In this document: one piece after another, positions 16,130 through 24,536 of the stretch | How the letters are laid out: each line of letters opens with the position of its first letter | How positions within the stretch are numbered: the first letter of the stretch is position 1 | NCBI GenBank assembly: GCA_020025635.1 | Contig: JAHHRU010000001.1 | Location: 62,001-126,000 of the forward strand | Length of the DNA stretch: 64,000 nucleotides | Direction of reading: 5' to 3' | DNA from: Allofournierella sp. | GTDB lineage: Bacteria; Bacillota; Clostridia; Oscillospirales; Ruminococcaceae | Translations under genes and position numbers: made by a program | The notes under the pieces: model-generated | What the model saw: only the letters and a program-made list of their open reading frames with translations | The model's database searches: none | Told to the model about the DNA's origin: nothing

Positions 16130-17245
16130 TTAAAATAGCAGATCCCAGTTGTCTACGATCATCTTGAAAACATCATCCCAGGCTGCAAGCAAGCAGCCTT
16201 CTACGAATTCCTGCGGATAGTCACGGATGGGCATATCTGCTGGGAAATATCCGCGGTCTCCAACTACTTTTTGAAGGTCGGCAGCTTCCACACTATTCGC
16301 CACCATTAAAGCCAGCAGCTTTTCAGGCACGCCTGCGGCACGCAAGGCTTTTTCATTTTCTGCCGGGTTCAGACGGTTGAACGGCAGAGATTCGGGGCCA
16401 GACTTTTCCGGTACCACCACAGCAGGCGTAGCACTCGGCTGGGCCGCAGGCGCTGGGGTAGGAACGGGAGCAGTAACCACTGCTGTAGGTGTCGAATATA
16501 CCCCTGCCGAATGATGCAGGTCGGGGATGATATGTGCAATCGATGCAAAGTCAAACGGCAGCTCATCCGGTAAACCGTCTCTGTTCTTTGCATCCCAGCA
16601 GGCATGATGGGTGGTGTACATCACACGTCGGCTGCCCTGACCCTTGCTTTTAGCATTTTTCCCGTCTCCGTCCTTGACTACGATGGTCTTGTAATTGGCA
16701 AAGAGCAGGGTGTCGCACCATTCGCGGATCAGAGGAGCAACCTGCTTGCTGGTCTTCATCGTCCACCGGTCATAGGCTCCCATTTCGTCCGGCTGCTCAA
16801 ATTTGGTGATCTGAGCGTGAGCGGTAATGACCACATTGATACCGGCATTGACTACGCCCTCCAAAAGATCCAGCAGCTTACCGAATTCCTCTTTTACATA
16901 TACATAGCCCTTGCCATAGCCAAAGTCTTCAATGCCCTTTACTCCGGCTTTATCGCAGACGGCCCGGATGCACATGGCCTCGGACCAGTCGGCGGTGTCG
17001 ATAGCCAGTGTGCTGCAGGGGATATTTCCAATCCTCACATCATTAACCATGTCCATCATCATAGCCCAGCTACTGGGCTTGGGCAGACGCTGCACATTCA
17101 GCTTCTTAGTGCTACCCTCGGTATCGATAAATACGACTCCAGGGAACTGGCTGGCAAATGTGGTCTTGCCTACACCCTCAGGTCCGTAGATGACGACCTT
17201 CTGAGCTGCGGGCACTACGCCCGAAGTGATTTCATACTTACCCAT
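16130..17245 (-). CDS. AAA_24 (Sak4-like) phage recombination ATPase
   Basis: From ATG 17245, which overlaps the upstream stop and has an AAGGAAG site, the protein has 371 residues. The RecA-fold core has Walker A 'GPEGVGKTT' at residues 21-29, and Walker B 'STLAIDTADW'. A motif-3 region 'INVVITAHAQI' follows. The C-terminal part after residue 255 is Pro/Ala-rich linker and a small helical end. Related proteins promote single-strand annealing and recombination. Confidence 0.82.
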   Translation of the reverse strand: MGKYEITSGVVPAAQKVVIYGPEGVGKTTFASQFPGVVFIDTEGSTKKLNVQRLPKPSSWAMMMDMVNDVRIGNIPCSTLAIDTADWSEAMCIRAVCDKAGVKGIEDFGYGKGYVYVKEEFGKLLDLLEGVVNAGINVVITAHAQITKFEQPDEMGAYDRWTMKTSKQVAPLIREWCDTLLFANYKTIVVKDGDGKNAKSKGQGSRRVMYTTHHACWDAKNRDGLPDELPFDFASIAHIIPDLHHSAGVYSTPTAVVTAPVPTPAPAAQPSATPAVVVPEKSGPESLPFNRLNPAENEKALRAAGVPEKLLALMVANSVEAADLQKVVGDRGYFPADMPIRDYPQEFVEGCLLAAWDDVFKMIVDNWDLLF

Positions 17246-18537
17246 CAGAATCTTCCTTTCTGCCACTGTTTTGCTTTCGGCTCAGGCAGCTCAGTGGCTC
17301 CTGCTACATATCCATCCTCGATGATGATCTGACATTCTCCGCCGGTGGATACTCGTGTAGCGATGGCTTGCAAACCTTCATTTTCGAGCCACTGGCCGAA
17401 GGCAGTCAGCGTTTTAAGATCCATCTGCTCCAGCTTATCCAGAAGAACAAACCCACACTCAGGATTGAGCTTGCGCACAATTGCTGTGGCCACTCTCAGT
17501 TGATCGCTACCAGACATATCGTCCCAGCTCTTGCCGTTATAAGTCAGACGGCCATCATCCACCGACAGGCCCGGCAGCGGAAGATCTGCACCATTCAGCA
17601 AGGCTGTGCGCTCCCGACGCTTCTCGGTGATTTTCACGGTCAGATCGTCATACTGTTTTTCGTAAGTGGTAGCATCATCGAATGCCCGCTGCCGCTCCAT
17701 ATTTCCCCGGACTTTGATGTTGATGGCATCGATTTCGGCCAGATTCTGTTCCAGTTCTGCTGTGCTTTCGTCATAAAGCTCGGCTACGGATTTCTTTGCA
17801 GTCTCCCAGTCATCCAGAACTGCGGCATACTGCTCGGAAGCATCCTGCAGCTGACGTTTCAGGCTGGTTACCTTGGCTTCCAGCATACTGACCTGACCTT
17901 CCAGCTGTGCAACCTGGACTCGCTTGCGCTGATTTTCGCCATTCCTGGCCAGAATCTCCTGCTGTTGACGGATCAGCTCTGCTGCACTCAGACATTCCTC
18001 CGGAGCATCCGGGTATTCAGGCAACTCTTCGGCATAGGCCTTCTTCTGCCGTGCGATCTGTCCGGTAGCCGTGCGGCGATCCATCAGCGCCTGCAATTCC
18101 CTGTCCATCAGTGCCAGCTGGTCACCGATACCGATGATCTGCAGCAGGGTGTCTGCCTTTGCCTTATCGTTGGCATCCATAAAGCGAGGCAGGTCCAGTG
18201 CGAACTGTTCGATAAATCCATTCAGGATCTGCTGACCGCCCTTGTGGCCGGTGGGGTCGGTGACCGTGAGAGTACCGTTCTTGCCTCGACGCTCTACCAC
18301 CAGACCGTTAGACAGCTGCACATGCAGATGCGGGGGTGTATTGGCACCATCGCGCTGGGCAGATGCCGGCCGGTACTTTTCGCCACCCAGAGCCCAGGCG
18401 ATTGCATCGATTACGGACGTTTTTCCCTGATTGTTATCGCCGCCGATGATGGTCAGGCCATTCAGGGCGGGTACAACCTGCACCGCCTTGATGCGCTTAA
18501 CGTTTTCGGCGATCATTTCGACGATTTTTACAGACAT
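17245..18537 (-). CDS. SbcC/RecF-like phage ATPase with coiled coil
   Basis: A 430-residue SMC/RecN-type ATPase. Near the N-terminus is 'LTIIGGDNNQGKTSVIDAI' (P-loop GxxxxGKT). From about residue 190 to 305 is a long coiled coil. The C-terminal half of the ATPase has 'MSGSDQLRVATAIVRKL' as the signature motif and 'CGFVLLDKLEQMD' at the Walker B position, where Lys replaces the usual Glu after the Asp. Such proteins occur in phage recombination cassettes. Confidence 0.85.
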   Translation of the reverse strand: MSVKIVEMIAENVKRIKAVQVVPALNGLTIIGGDNNQGKTSVIDAIAWALGGEKYRPASAQRDGANTPPHLHVQLSNGLVVERRGKNGTLTVTDPTGHKGGQQILNGFIEQFALDLPRFMDANDKAKADTLLQIIGIGDQLALMDRELQALMDRRTATGQIARQKKAYAEELPEYPDAPEECLSAAELIRQQQEILARNGENQRKRVQVAQLEGQVSMLEAKVTSLKRQLQDASEQYAAVLDDWETAKKSVAELYDESTAELEQNLAEIDAINIKVRGNMERQRAFDDATTYEKQYDDLTVKITEKRRERTALLNGADLPLPGLSVDDGRLTYNGKSWDDMSGSDQLRVATAIVRKLNPECGFVLLDKLEQMDLKTLTAFGQWLENEGLQAIATRVSTGGECQIIIEDGYVAGATELPEPKAKQWQKGRF

Positions 18538-20273
18538 TGTGTATCCTCCTTTACTTTTGCGGAAAATTTCAGCAGCTTATCGATCAGGCCACGCTGCATA
18601 TCAGCCGGAAGGCTACGGAAGGCATTAATAGCAAGGGTCCAGTTGTTTTCGATGGATCGAAGGGACAGTAGGACATTATCGTAGGCGTTTCGCTGAGATT
18701 CTTCAGCCTGCTCAGAGGTCTGCCGGTCGGCGATTTCTTGAGCCCGGCGATTTACTTCCCCCTGGTCCACTACAGCTGCTTCAATAGGCTGGGCCTTGAG
18801 GGCTTCATTTTCTTCTTTGAGCTTGTCTCCCCTCAGCTTTGCTGCCTGCAAAGCCTGCCGGGCACCGTCACGCTCGTTAGTTGCTTTATCCCGTTCTTTT
18901 TCTGCTTCCTTTCGTGCCTTTTTCTCTGCAACGAGCTGTTCCCACGCTTCAGTGGATTTCTGGGCGGCCAGGTCAGCCTTTTGATTGGCAGACTCCACAA
19001 GCCCTTCCAAGCGCTGCTGATCCTGAGCCCGACGGTCACATTCGGCCTTGAATTTCATCGCCGCAGCATTCGCACCTTCCTGCTCTTTGCGCTCCATCTC
19101 ATTTTCATGCTTCAGCTCCCGGTTCTCACTCTCCAAAGCTTTGATGCGTGCCATGGCCTCCTGATACTGCTTGTGGGTAGTGATATCGCCATCCTTGACG
19201 GCCTGCACCAGCTCCGCCGGTGCGCTGGGCTTTGCGGCGGCATACAGCAAAGAGGGCGATGCTTGTTCCAGCTGGGCCATTTCTTCTGGGGTTGCTCCGG
19301 ACATCAGAGCGTTGACCTGCAGAAGGTTGTATGCCGTGCTTTTGCTGATTCCCACATATCTGCACCAGGCAACAAAAGTCTCTTCACTGTACTGATTGCT
19401 GTGCTCGTCCAAATTTTGGACGAGCTCCTCATGCACGATAGCCACCGCTTCTGCTACATCAATGATGTACTTCCTGCGGGCATCCCTGATTTGGCCTTCA
19501 GCCCAGCGTAAGGCATCTTCGGTTTTTTGTGTCAGTCCGCTATAATCAAAGCCCTGGCCATCCTCCAAAGAGGCAGTGCCGGCAGCGGACTGGGCGGGGG
19601 CCATTGCATCCTCAGCATCCACACGGAAGTCTGGGGCCGATGTAGGGTTTTCGATTTCTTCTGCTGTGCATTCCTGAGGCTTATCATGTGGGTTCTTTTC
19701 ATAAGCCTTGTTCATCTTGGGCTCCTTCCTTTGGACCGTCTTTCCGTCCTCAATGTCGGCCAGGATCTTCGCCTTTTCTTCTTCAGGGTTCATGTCCAGC
19801 CGGGTTCCGTCCGGGTGAAAGAACCGCCGGAACAGCCTCTGCTTGGCTTCGATGCCTTTTTTGTTTTGCGCAGGGTAAAAGGTCATCCGGTATCCGTCCA
19901 TATATTCTGGGGCCCTCAGAGCCTCCCTGTTAAACCCTCCGGTAAGCTCATCGGCCTTGAATTCCTCGTGTACCCATTCTGTGATGGTATCCAGAAAGTC
20001 AAAGTCCAAGCTTTCCACATGTAGTACGGTCTTGTCATTTGGCCCGCCGCAGCTGCTTGCATGCGAAGCATAGTCCACCGGGTGATCTGTCATCCGGCAT
20101 TCATACCCAGCCACTTTTTGGACGAAGCTTTTTTGATCTTCACTCCATTCATTCGGCCCATATGGCAGCAGATACGGACATCCTACACAGTCCCCTGTGT
20201 CACGGTTCCCTGTGGTGGAGGCCTTGGTGGATTTCTTGACCACCCGGCCGCACTTGCAGTGATATGTGGTCAT
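18528..20273 (-). CDS. DUF3102-like phage protein with N-terminal zinc site and coiled coil
   Basis: A 581-residue, three-part protein. Residues 1-60 have several Cys pairs (YHCKCGRVV, GDCVGCPY, YECRMTD), suggesting metal binding. Residues 245-360 have 'EDALRWAEGQIRDARRKYIIDVAEAV' and 'FVAWCRYVGISKSTAYNLLQV', the DUF3102 pattern with an HTH. Residues 370-530 form a long charged coiled coil. It heads the replication block and may be a replication or partition organiser, but this is not established. Confidence 0.7.
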   Translation of the reverse strand: MTTYHCKCGRVVKKSTKASTTGNRDTGDCVGCPYLLPYGPNEWSEDQKSFVQKVAGYECRMTDHPVDYASHASSCGGPNDKTVLHVESLDFDFLDTITEWVHEEFKADELTGGFNREALRAPEYMDGYRMTFYPAQNKKGIEAKQRLFRRFFHPDGTRLDMNPEEEKAKILADIEDGKTVQRKEPKMNKAYEKNPHDKPQECTAEEIENPTSAPDFRVDAEDAMAPAQSAAGTASLEDGQGFDYSGLTQKTEDALRWAEGQIRDARRKYIIDVAEAVAIVHEELVQNLDEHSNQYSEETFVAWCRYVGISKSTAYNLLQVNALMSGATPEEMAQLEQASPSLLYAAAKPSAPAELVQAVKDGDITTHKQYQEAMARIKALESENRELKHENEMERKEQEGANAAAMKFKAECDRRAQDQQRLEGLVESANQKADLAAQKSTEAWEQLVAEKKARKEAEKERDKATNERDGARQALQAAKLRGDKLKEENEALKAQPIEAAVVDQGEVNRRAQEIADRQTSEQAEESQRNAYDNVLLSLRSIENNWTLAINAFRSLPADMQRGLIDKLLKFSAKVKEDTQCL

Positions 20274-20497
20274 TGTTTGCTCTCCTTATTTTTCAGTTCT
20301 TTAATCTTAAAAAGAACTGCTTGGGCTCCATCAACGAAGCCACCAGCGCGCTCAATGAAGCGATCCAGGATATCCGCTTCCTCGTCTGACAGCAGAGTAG
20401 TATTTTCAAAGCATTTACGAAACAGATCCAGGCCAGAGAAGCCAGCTTCAAAATCCTGGACATATTGCGACACTTTCTCAAAATCGCTCACTGACAC
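20270..20497 (-). CDS. Small acidic phage protein, unknown
   Basis: A 75-residue helical protein (MSVSDFEKVSQYVQDFEAGF) with 'ILDRFIERAGGFVDGAQAVL' in the middle. It overlaps both neighbours by a few bases, which supports real translation. I do not recognise it. Confidence 0.6.
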   Translation of the reverse strand: MSVSDFEKVSQYVQDFEAGFSGLDLFRKCFENTTLLSDEEADILDRFIERAGGFVDGAQAVLFKIKELKNKESKQ

Positions 20498-20766
20498 TCA
20501 CCTCCTGCCATCCGATACAGTTCACGGCAGAGCCAACCGGCTGTGGCGGCCAGCGCCCAGCCAGCCGAAAAGCTCACCTCTCCGGGCTCAAACGGGGCGC
20601 AGAAAAATGCAAATGCAGTCAAGGCGGCGAAAAAGCAGCCCAATAGACACATGAACCGCTTGCAGGCTTTGGCCGTATGTGGTAAACTAAAGGTGCCTTG
20701 GGCGGCCACTTTCGTGGCCTGGCGTCCGATCGCTGCAACGATCGGGCGCTTTTTTTGTGTGCTCAT
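20488..20766 (-). CDS. Small phage membrane protein, unknown
   Basis: The start at 20766 (MSTQKKRPIVAAIGRQATKV) is chosen because of an AGGAGAGAGGAG site upstream; the frame extends further but without support. In 92 residues there are two hydrophobic helices (about 38-52 and 62-80). Function unknown. Confidence 0.55.
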   Translation of the reverse strand: MSTQKKRPIVAAIGRQATKVAAQGTFSLPHTAKACKRFMCLLGCFFAALTAFAFFCAPFEPGEVSFSAGWALAATAGWLCRELYRMAGGECQ

Positions 20767-20932
20767 TTTTTCGAAGCTCCTCTCTCCTTGGCCTGTAATG
20801 TGGGCAGCCTTTCTGCCAGCCAGCACAGGCTCGACATTCTATTCGTGTGATTTCAAAAACGTGGGCGCATTGACCCGAAGCGCAAATCTTCACAGTGCTC
20901 GCCTTTCCGCTGCGGCAATCGGAGTCAGCCAC
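20687..20932 (-). CDS. Possible Cys-rich small phage protein
   Basis: An 81-codon frame with six cysteines, including 'ICASGQCAHV' and 'IECRACAGWQKGCPHY'. That spacing is suggestive of a small zinc-binding fold. It fills the otherwise empty gap between the genes at 20766 and 20890. However it overlaps both neighbours (43 and 80 bases) and has no clear ribosome site, so it may be spurious. Confidence 0.35.
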   Translation of the reverse strand: MADSDCRSGKASTVKICASGQCAHVFEITRIECRACAGWQKGCPHYRPRREELRKNEHTKKAPDRCSDRTPGHESGRPRHL

Positions 20933-21102
20933 CAGATGTGGCGATAATCGCGAAAAAGCAGCTCACCTTCGGGTGTCAAAACGCCATCCGGCAAAATTCG
21001 AATTACGGTCCAGGCAGTGACCGGACCATCCACTCTGCAATAGACCCGGTCACCCGGGGCCAGTATCCGCACGATTTCCTTGACCGTCGCACTGTTGATC
21101 AC
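20890..21102 (-). CDS. Small phage protein, unknown
   Basis: A 70-residue protein, MINSATVKEIVRILAPGDRV, mostly beta, with 'AWTVIRILPDGVLTPEGELLFRDY'. It overlaps the gene before it by four bases (ATGA). It resembles small phage accessory proteins with an SH3-like pattern, but no family can be named. Confidence 0.55.
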   Translation of the reverse strand: MINSATVKEIVRILAPGDRVYCRVDGPVTAWTVIRILPDGVLTPEGELLFRDYRHIWWLTPIAAAERRAL

Positions 21103-21347
21103 GCAATAGCACCTCCGCCCAGCTCACCTTTCACCCAGCGGATGAATGCCATCCGGGGGATGTAAGTACGGGCTCCCAGACGTGTGACCGGAAAGCCGAT
21201 GCGCTGAAAGCCTTCCACCGTTTCACAGGCTCCACGGATGCTCTGCGGGTCGCAGCCGATCACGGCAGCCACCTGATCCGGGGTCAAAAAAAGTTCCTCG
21301 GAGTTTTCCAGCTCTTCCAGCTGTGCGGTTGTTCCTCTTTTACACAT
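21099..21347 (-). CDS. Excisionase-like / helix-turn-helix phage protein
   Basis: Start at ATG 21347 (MCKRGTTAQLEELENSEELF) after a GGAGAGAAC site. The 82-residue product has an HTH_17-like core 'FLTPDQVAAVIGCDPQSIRGA' followed by a basic 'FPVTRLGARTYIPRMAFIRWV' wing, as in MerR-like excisionases and phage DNA-binding proteins. It is the first gene of a leftward set, so an early regulatory role is possible. Confidence 0.6.
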   Translation of the reverse strand: MCKRGTTAQLEELENSEELFLTPDQVAAVIGCDPQSIRGACETVEGFQRIGFPVTRLGARTYIPRMAFIRWVKGELGGGAIA

Positions 21348-21414
21348 GATGTTCTCTCCTTTCCGTTTTCTTCTTCCTGTGCTATCATGAGGGCAGGAAG
21401 GAGGTGAATTAAAA

Positions 21415-21795
21415 TTGAAATTAAATCCTGATTGTATTCGTGACATTTTACTTCATTGCGAAGATTTAACCGATGGCATAAATCGTGTTGAGTTTGAGGA
21501 TTGTGGTACTACAATTAACGGACATGATTACTCTGCCAACGAGATCCAGTACCACCTGTCCCAATGCGAAATGAATGGGTACTTTGTTGACTTTTCGGAA
21601 AGCGTGTCTGGTTCACACTTTGTTTCCGATCTTACCCCGAAGGCTCACGAGTTTCTGGCAGATGTTCGTTCGGAAACCATCTGGGCAAAAACAAAAAGCA
21701 TTTCAAAGGAGATTGGAATTTCGTCTTTGCGTGGATTGGGTCAAATCGCTTCAAAGGTAGTTACTCAAATTATCATGCACCATTTGGGTATCTGA
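21415..21795 (+). CDS. DUF2513 family phage protein
   Basis: A 126-residue protein starting at TTG 21415, eight bases after a perfect AAGGAGGTGA site. 'MKLNPDCIRDILLHCED' and 'YSANEIQYHLSQCEMNGYFVDF' define DUF2513, a winged-helix-like family common in prophages. The last third (KTKSISKEIGISSLRGLGQI) resembles the C-terminal extension of those proteins. It lies alone on the plus strand within a run of minus-strand genes, like a lysogenic accessory gene (moron). Confidence 0.7.
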   Translation: MKLNPDCIRDILLHCEDLTDGINRVEFEDCGTTINGHDYSANEIQYHLSQCEMNGYFVDFSESVSGSHFVSDLTPKAHEFLADVRSETIWAKTKSISKEIGISSLRGLGQIASKVVTQIIMHHLGI

Positions 21796-21834
21796 GATTT
21801 TCACACATGTTATCAAGACTGATTCGGGAAAACC

Positions 21835-22197
21835 TTAAACTTTATCCAAATTAGCAATTTCAATCAGCTCGTGGGCGACTTGTGGCAGAACTTTCACTTC
21901 TTCACGGGTCGCCTTTTTTGTCACTGCACGTTCAGCAAAAGCAAGCAAAGCCTCTTCCAGCCGGGCGATTGTGTCATTTCTCGTAAAGATTTCCGGTTCT
22001 TCTCCGGGAAGGTAATCAACAAAGAGCAACGTTCCGTCAATGTTCATTTTGATGTGGAAGCTTTCAGGTCCATCACACTGAATGCTAAATTCGCTGCAGC
22101 CTTTTCCAAAATCCTCGCCGTTTACCCGGTAAATCTTTTTCTCCACATCAACCTCAATGGTTTTCAGTTGGCGTGGAATGAATAGTTTGTTTTCCAC
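21835..22197 (-). CDS. Phage protein, unknown
   Basis: A 120-residue protein with a beta-rich first half (MENKLFIPRQLKTIEVDVEK) and helical second half ('TIARLEEALLAFAERAVTKKATREEV'). It lies in the leftward early operon. I cannot assign it. Confidence 0.6.
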   Translation of the reverse strand: MENKLFIPRQLKTIEVDVEKKIYRVNGEDFGKGCSEFSIQCDGPESFHIKMNIDGTLLFVDYLPGEEPEIFTRNDTIARLEEALLAFAERAVTKKATREEVKVLPQVAHELIEIANLDKV

Positions 22198-22216
22198 GTA
22201 GGCTCCTTTCTTATCG

Positions 22217-22444
22217 TTAAGGGTTGAACTCTAAAAGAGAAGCTTTAAGGGCGGCAGCGATTGTTTCGATTGGAGCTTCAAAGTTGATACTTTCCGGTGC
22301 ACGCCTTAGCGAAAATGCTCCATAGACTTCGCACATGGCATGCGTTAGAGCCGCCAGCTCTTCAGCAGATGCCGATTTCTCAGACTCCTCGGCCAGCAGT
22401 TCCAGCTGCTTGTCGAGGAGTTCTTCTCTTTGCAAAGCGTTCAT
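22217..22444 (-). CDS. Small phage protein, unknown
   Basis: Start at ATG 22444 (MNALQREELLDKQLELLAEE) with an AAGGTGA site. The 75-residue protein is acidic and helical ('ASAEELAALTHAMCEVYGAF'). It follows the Cro-like gene in the leftward early operon. No family recognised. Confidence 0.55.
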   Translation of the reverse strand: MNALQREELLDKQLELLAEESEKSASAEELAALTHAMCEVYGAFSLRRAPESINFEAPIETIAAALKASLLEFNP

Positions 22445-22461
22445 TTCGTCACCTTGTTCAA

Positions 22462-22683
22462 TCACATTGAACTTTTCATGTAAAAAAAATACACCGGAAT
22501 ATCTTCAACACAAATGTCCAACAATTCGCATGCTTTTGAAATTTCCGATTGCTTAAAAGCGATTTTGTTATTCAATTTCAGCGAAAGCGAACGCTCAGAT
22601 ATTTCCATTGCCTTTGCGAACGCTCCTTGCGTACCAACCTTTTCCACTATTCTTCCAAGCAGTTTGCTGTAATCGTAAGCCAT
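22462..22683 (-). CDS. Cro-like phage repressor (DUF739/XRE)
   Basis: The 73-residue protein from ATG 22683 (MAYDYSKLLGRIVEKVGTQG) is a small HTH: 'GAFAKAMEISERSLSLKLNNKIAFKQSEI' is the DNA-binding region. DUF739 proteins occupy the cro position of Firmicute phages and face the CI repressor gene, exactly as here. It is the first gene after the leftward promoter at 22732-22760. Confidence 0.78.
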   Translation of the reverse strand: MAYDYSKLLGRIVEKVGTQGAFAKAMEISERSLSLKLNNKIAFKQSEISKACELLDICVEDIPVYFFYMKSSM

Positions 22684-22857
22684 GATAATCACCTCCATCC
22701 AAATTTTGTTCAACGCCATTGAACTGTCATTACTATAACACACTGTCTAATCTTTTGCAATACATTTGTTCAAGTTTTTTGAACCGTTTTTCATTTTCGT
22801 ATTGAACTTTTGTTCAACACAGTATATACTATAAGTATCAACTGAGGAGGGCTGTTA
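22684..22857. promoter_or_regulatory. Lysogeny switch: divergent promoters with three GTTCAA/TTGAAC operators
   Basis: Leftward promoter: TTGCAA (22755-22760), 17 bases, TATAGT on the minus strand (22732-22737). Rightward promoter: TTGAAC (22802-22807), 17 bases, TATACT (22825-22830). Operators: GTTCAA-N5-TTGAAC at 22708-22724 and again at 22768-22784, and TTGAAC-N4-GTTCAA at 22802-22817. The first lies at the leftward start point, the second just upstream of its -35 box, and the third covers the -35 box of the repressor's own promoter. Confidence 0.75.
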
Positions 22858-23559
22858 ATGAAAGCCTACAAAACAAACCAACGATTAAAGCAAATCATGG
22901 AAGAGCGAAATCTACGGCAAGTTGATATTTTGCGCGCAGCGGAACCCTATTGTAAAAAATACAATATCAAGCTTGGCAAAAATGATTTAAGCCAGTATGT
23001 CTCTGGCAAAGTTGAGCCTGGCCAAGACAAGTTGACCATCCTAAGTTTCGCTTTGAATGTAAGCGAAACATGGCTCATGGGATATGATGTTCCTATGGAA
23101 AAGATTGTCTCCCCAAAAAGCGCCCCTGATGCAGAGCCTGAAAAGGTTTCAGGCCTGACTCCCTACCATCCAACCAAACGCATTCCAATCCTCGGCCGAG
23201 TAGCTGCAGGGCTTCCTTTACTTGCCGAAGAAAATATCGAAGGCTATACCCCTGTTGATTTTGATGATGATGAAACTTACTATGCTTTGAGAGTCCATGG
23301 CGACAGCATGAGCGCTGTTGGCATCAATGATGGCGATCTGGTGGTGGTTCGCCAGCAAACTGTAGTAGATGAAGGTCAAATCGCAGTGGTATTGGTGAAT
23401 GGGAATGATGCTACTATTAAATATTTCAAACAACAAGGCAACATGGTATTTTTGACACCAAAGAGCTATAATCCCGAGCATCAGATCCAGGTCTATAACC
23501 TGGATGAGACTCCAGTGCGAATAATTGGTCGGGTTATCAGCTCTCAGAGGTATTACTGA
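22858..23559 (+). CDS. CI-type repressor (XRE HTH + S24 autoprotease domain)
   Basis: The 233-residue protein has an N-terminal HTH (MKAYKTNQRLKQIMEERNLR, through 'VSETWLMGYDVPME') and a C-terminal LexA/S24 domain. The catalytic Ser is in 'HGDSMSAVGI' and the Lys in 'GNDATIKYF'; 'PILGRVAAGLPLLAEEN' holds the cleavage-site Ala-Gly. It should keep the prophage silent and be inactivated by RecA filaments after DNA damage. A GAGGAGG ribosome site precedes the ATG. Confidence 0.92.
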   Translation: MKAYKTNQRLKQIMEERNLRQVDILRAAEPYCKKYNIKLGKNDLSQYVSGKVEPGQDKLTILSFALNVSETWLMGYDVPMEKIVSPKSAPDAEPEKVSGLTPYHPTKRIPILGRVAAGLPLLAEENIEGYTPVDFDDDETYYALRVHGDSMSAVGINDGDLVVVRQQTVVDEGQIAVVLVNGNDATIKYFKQQGNMVFLTPKSYNPEHQIQVYNLDETPVRIIGRVISSQRYY

Positions 23560-23687
23560 TGGATATTAACAACGATTTCACCACATCACTGCCTTTCACA
23601 GTCGAAGATTACACTCCAGAAATAATACAGAAACTACAGGCGATGGCAGATTTCTTTCAACAGCAGCAAGGAAAAAGCGAGGAATAA
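23559..23687 (+). CDS. Small protein coupled to the CI repressor
   Basis: A 42-residue acidic frame (MDINNDFTTSLPFTVEDYTP) whose ATG overlaps the CI stop (TGATG). It ends 'FFQQQQGKSEE'. Coupling to the repressor suggests a real gene. Function unknown. Confidence 0.5.
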   Translation: MDINNDFTTSLPFTVEDYTPEIIQKLQAMADFFQQQQGKSEE

Positions 23688-23803
23688 TCTTCTTTTTCCT
23701 TCACTTCTGACATTTTATATCTTTGTCCACTGAAAAAATGTATGATTGGTTTAACTATATCTATCAAAGATATAGACAAAATTTTGAAAGTGAGGACTAA
23801 TCT

Positions 23804-24394
23804 ATGAAATGTGCAAAATGTGGAAATGAGTATGACGGAAAATTCTGTCCTGAGTGCGGCCAGCCGGCTGACAGCAAGAGCCCGGCCTACACCACGCCGG
23901 TAACTCAGAAGAAAAAGAGCGGTTGCCTGAAGGTCGTGGTTATCGTATTGTTGGCCATTCTCGCCCTTCTCGTTCTGATCATTTCAATCGGTGGATCTTC
24001 CGATGAACCCGCAAGCGATGCCGCAGGCAGCGTAGCGCCAAGCAGCACCGTTGCCACTCCGGAGCCGGAGCCTGAGTACATCGACGTTACCGCCAAAGAC
24101 CTGCTTGCTGCCTATGAGGAAAACACTGTCGCAGCCGACAACGCTTATAAGGGAAAGCTGCTGAAAGTGACCGGCACTGTCGGCATGATCGGTAAGGACA
24201 TTCTGGATACCGCCTATGTAACTTTGACCAATGGTGAGTCCTATGCTTTGATTTCTGTTCAGTGCTATTTTGCCAAAGACAATCTGGACGACATTGCTAC
24301 GCTCAAAGAAGGTGACTCTGTAACCATCATCGGAAAATGTGATGGCAGCACGCTGAATGTAGCTCTGAAACAGTGCGATTTGGTTACTGAATAA
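23804..24394 (+). CDS. Zinc-ribbon membrane protein with OB-fold (tRNA_anti-like) domain
   Basis: The 196-residue protein starts with a zinc ribbon (CAKCGNEY...CPECGQ, residues 3-19). A transmembrane helix follows at about 45-65 ('VVVIVLLAILALLVLIISIG'), then a Thr/Pro/Glu-rich spacer and an OB-like domain from about residue 97 ('LLKVTGTVGMIGKDI ... TLKEGDSVTIIGKC'). Such proteins are common in Firmicute prophages and plasmids as lysogen-expressed membrane proteins. An AT-rich promoter region (23740-23800) and AAAGTGAGGA site precede it. Confidence 0.7.
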   Translation: MKCAKCGNEYDGKFCPECGQPADSKSPAYTTPVTQKKKSGCLKVVVIVLLAILALLVLIISIGGSSDEPASDAAGSVAPSSTVATPEPEPEYIDVTAKDLLAAYEENTVAADNAYKGKLLKVTGTVGMIGKDILDTAYVTLTNGESYALISVQCYFAKDNLDDIATLKEGDSVTIIGKCDGSTLNVALKQCDLVTE

Positions 24395-24407
24395 AAATAA
24401 ACAAAAA

Positions 24408-24441
24408 ATCCCCGCCACCTGTTGGCGCAGGTGACGGGGAA
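24408..24441 (-). terminator. Hairpin between the OB-fold gene and the integrase
   Basis: CCCCG-C-CACCT pairs with AGGTG-A-CGGGG. On the minus strand the stem is followed by ATTTTTTGTTTATTTTT, so it should stop antisense transcription. On the plus strand there is no T run. Confidence 0.5.
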
Positions 24442-24536
24442 ATGAACTGGCTTACACTTGAGGTGCAATCCGTCCGACAACGTGATTATACCACCTTTAG
24501 GGTAGGCTTGTCAAAGTGTACCTTGGAGGTGGTCTT

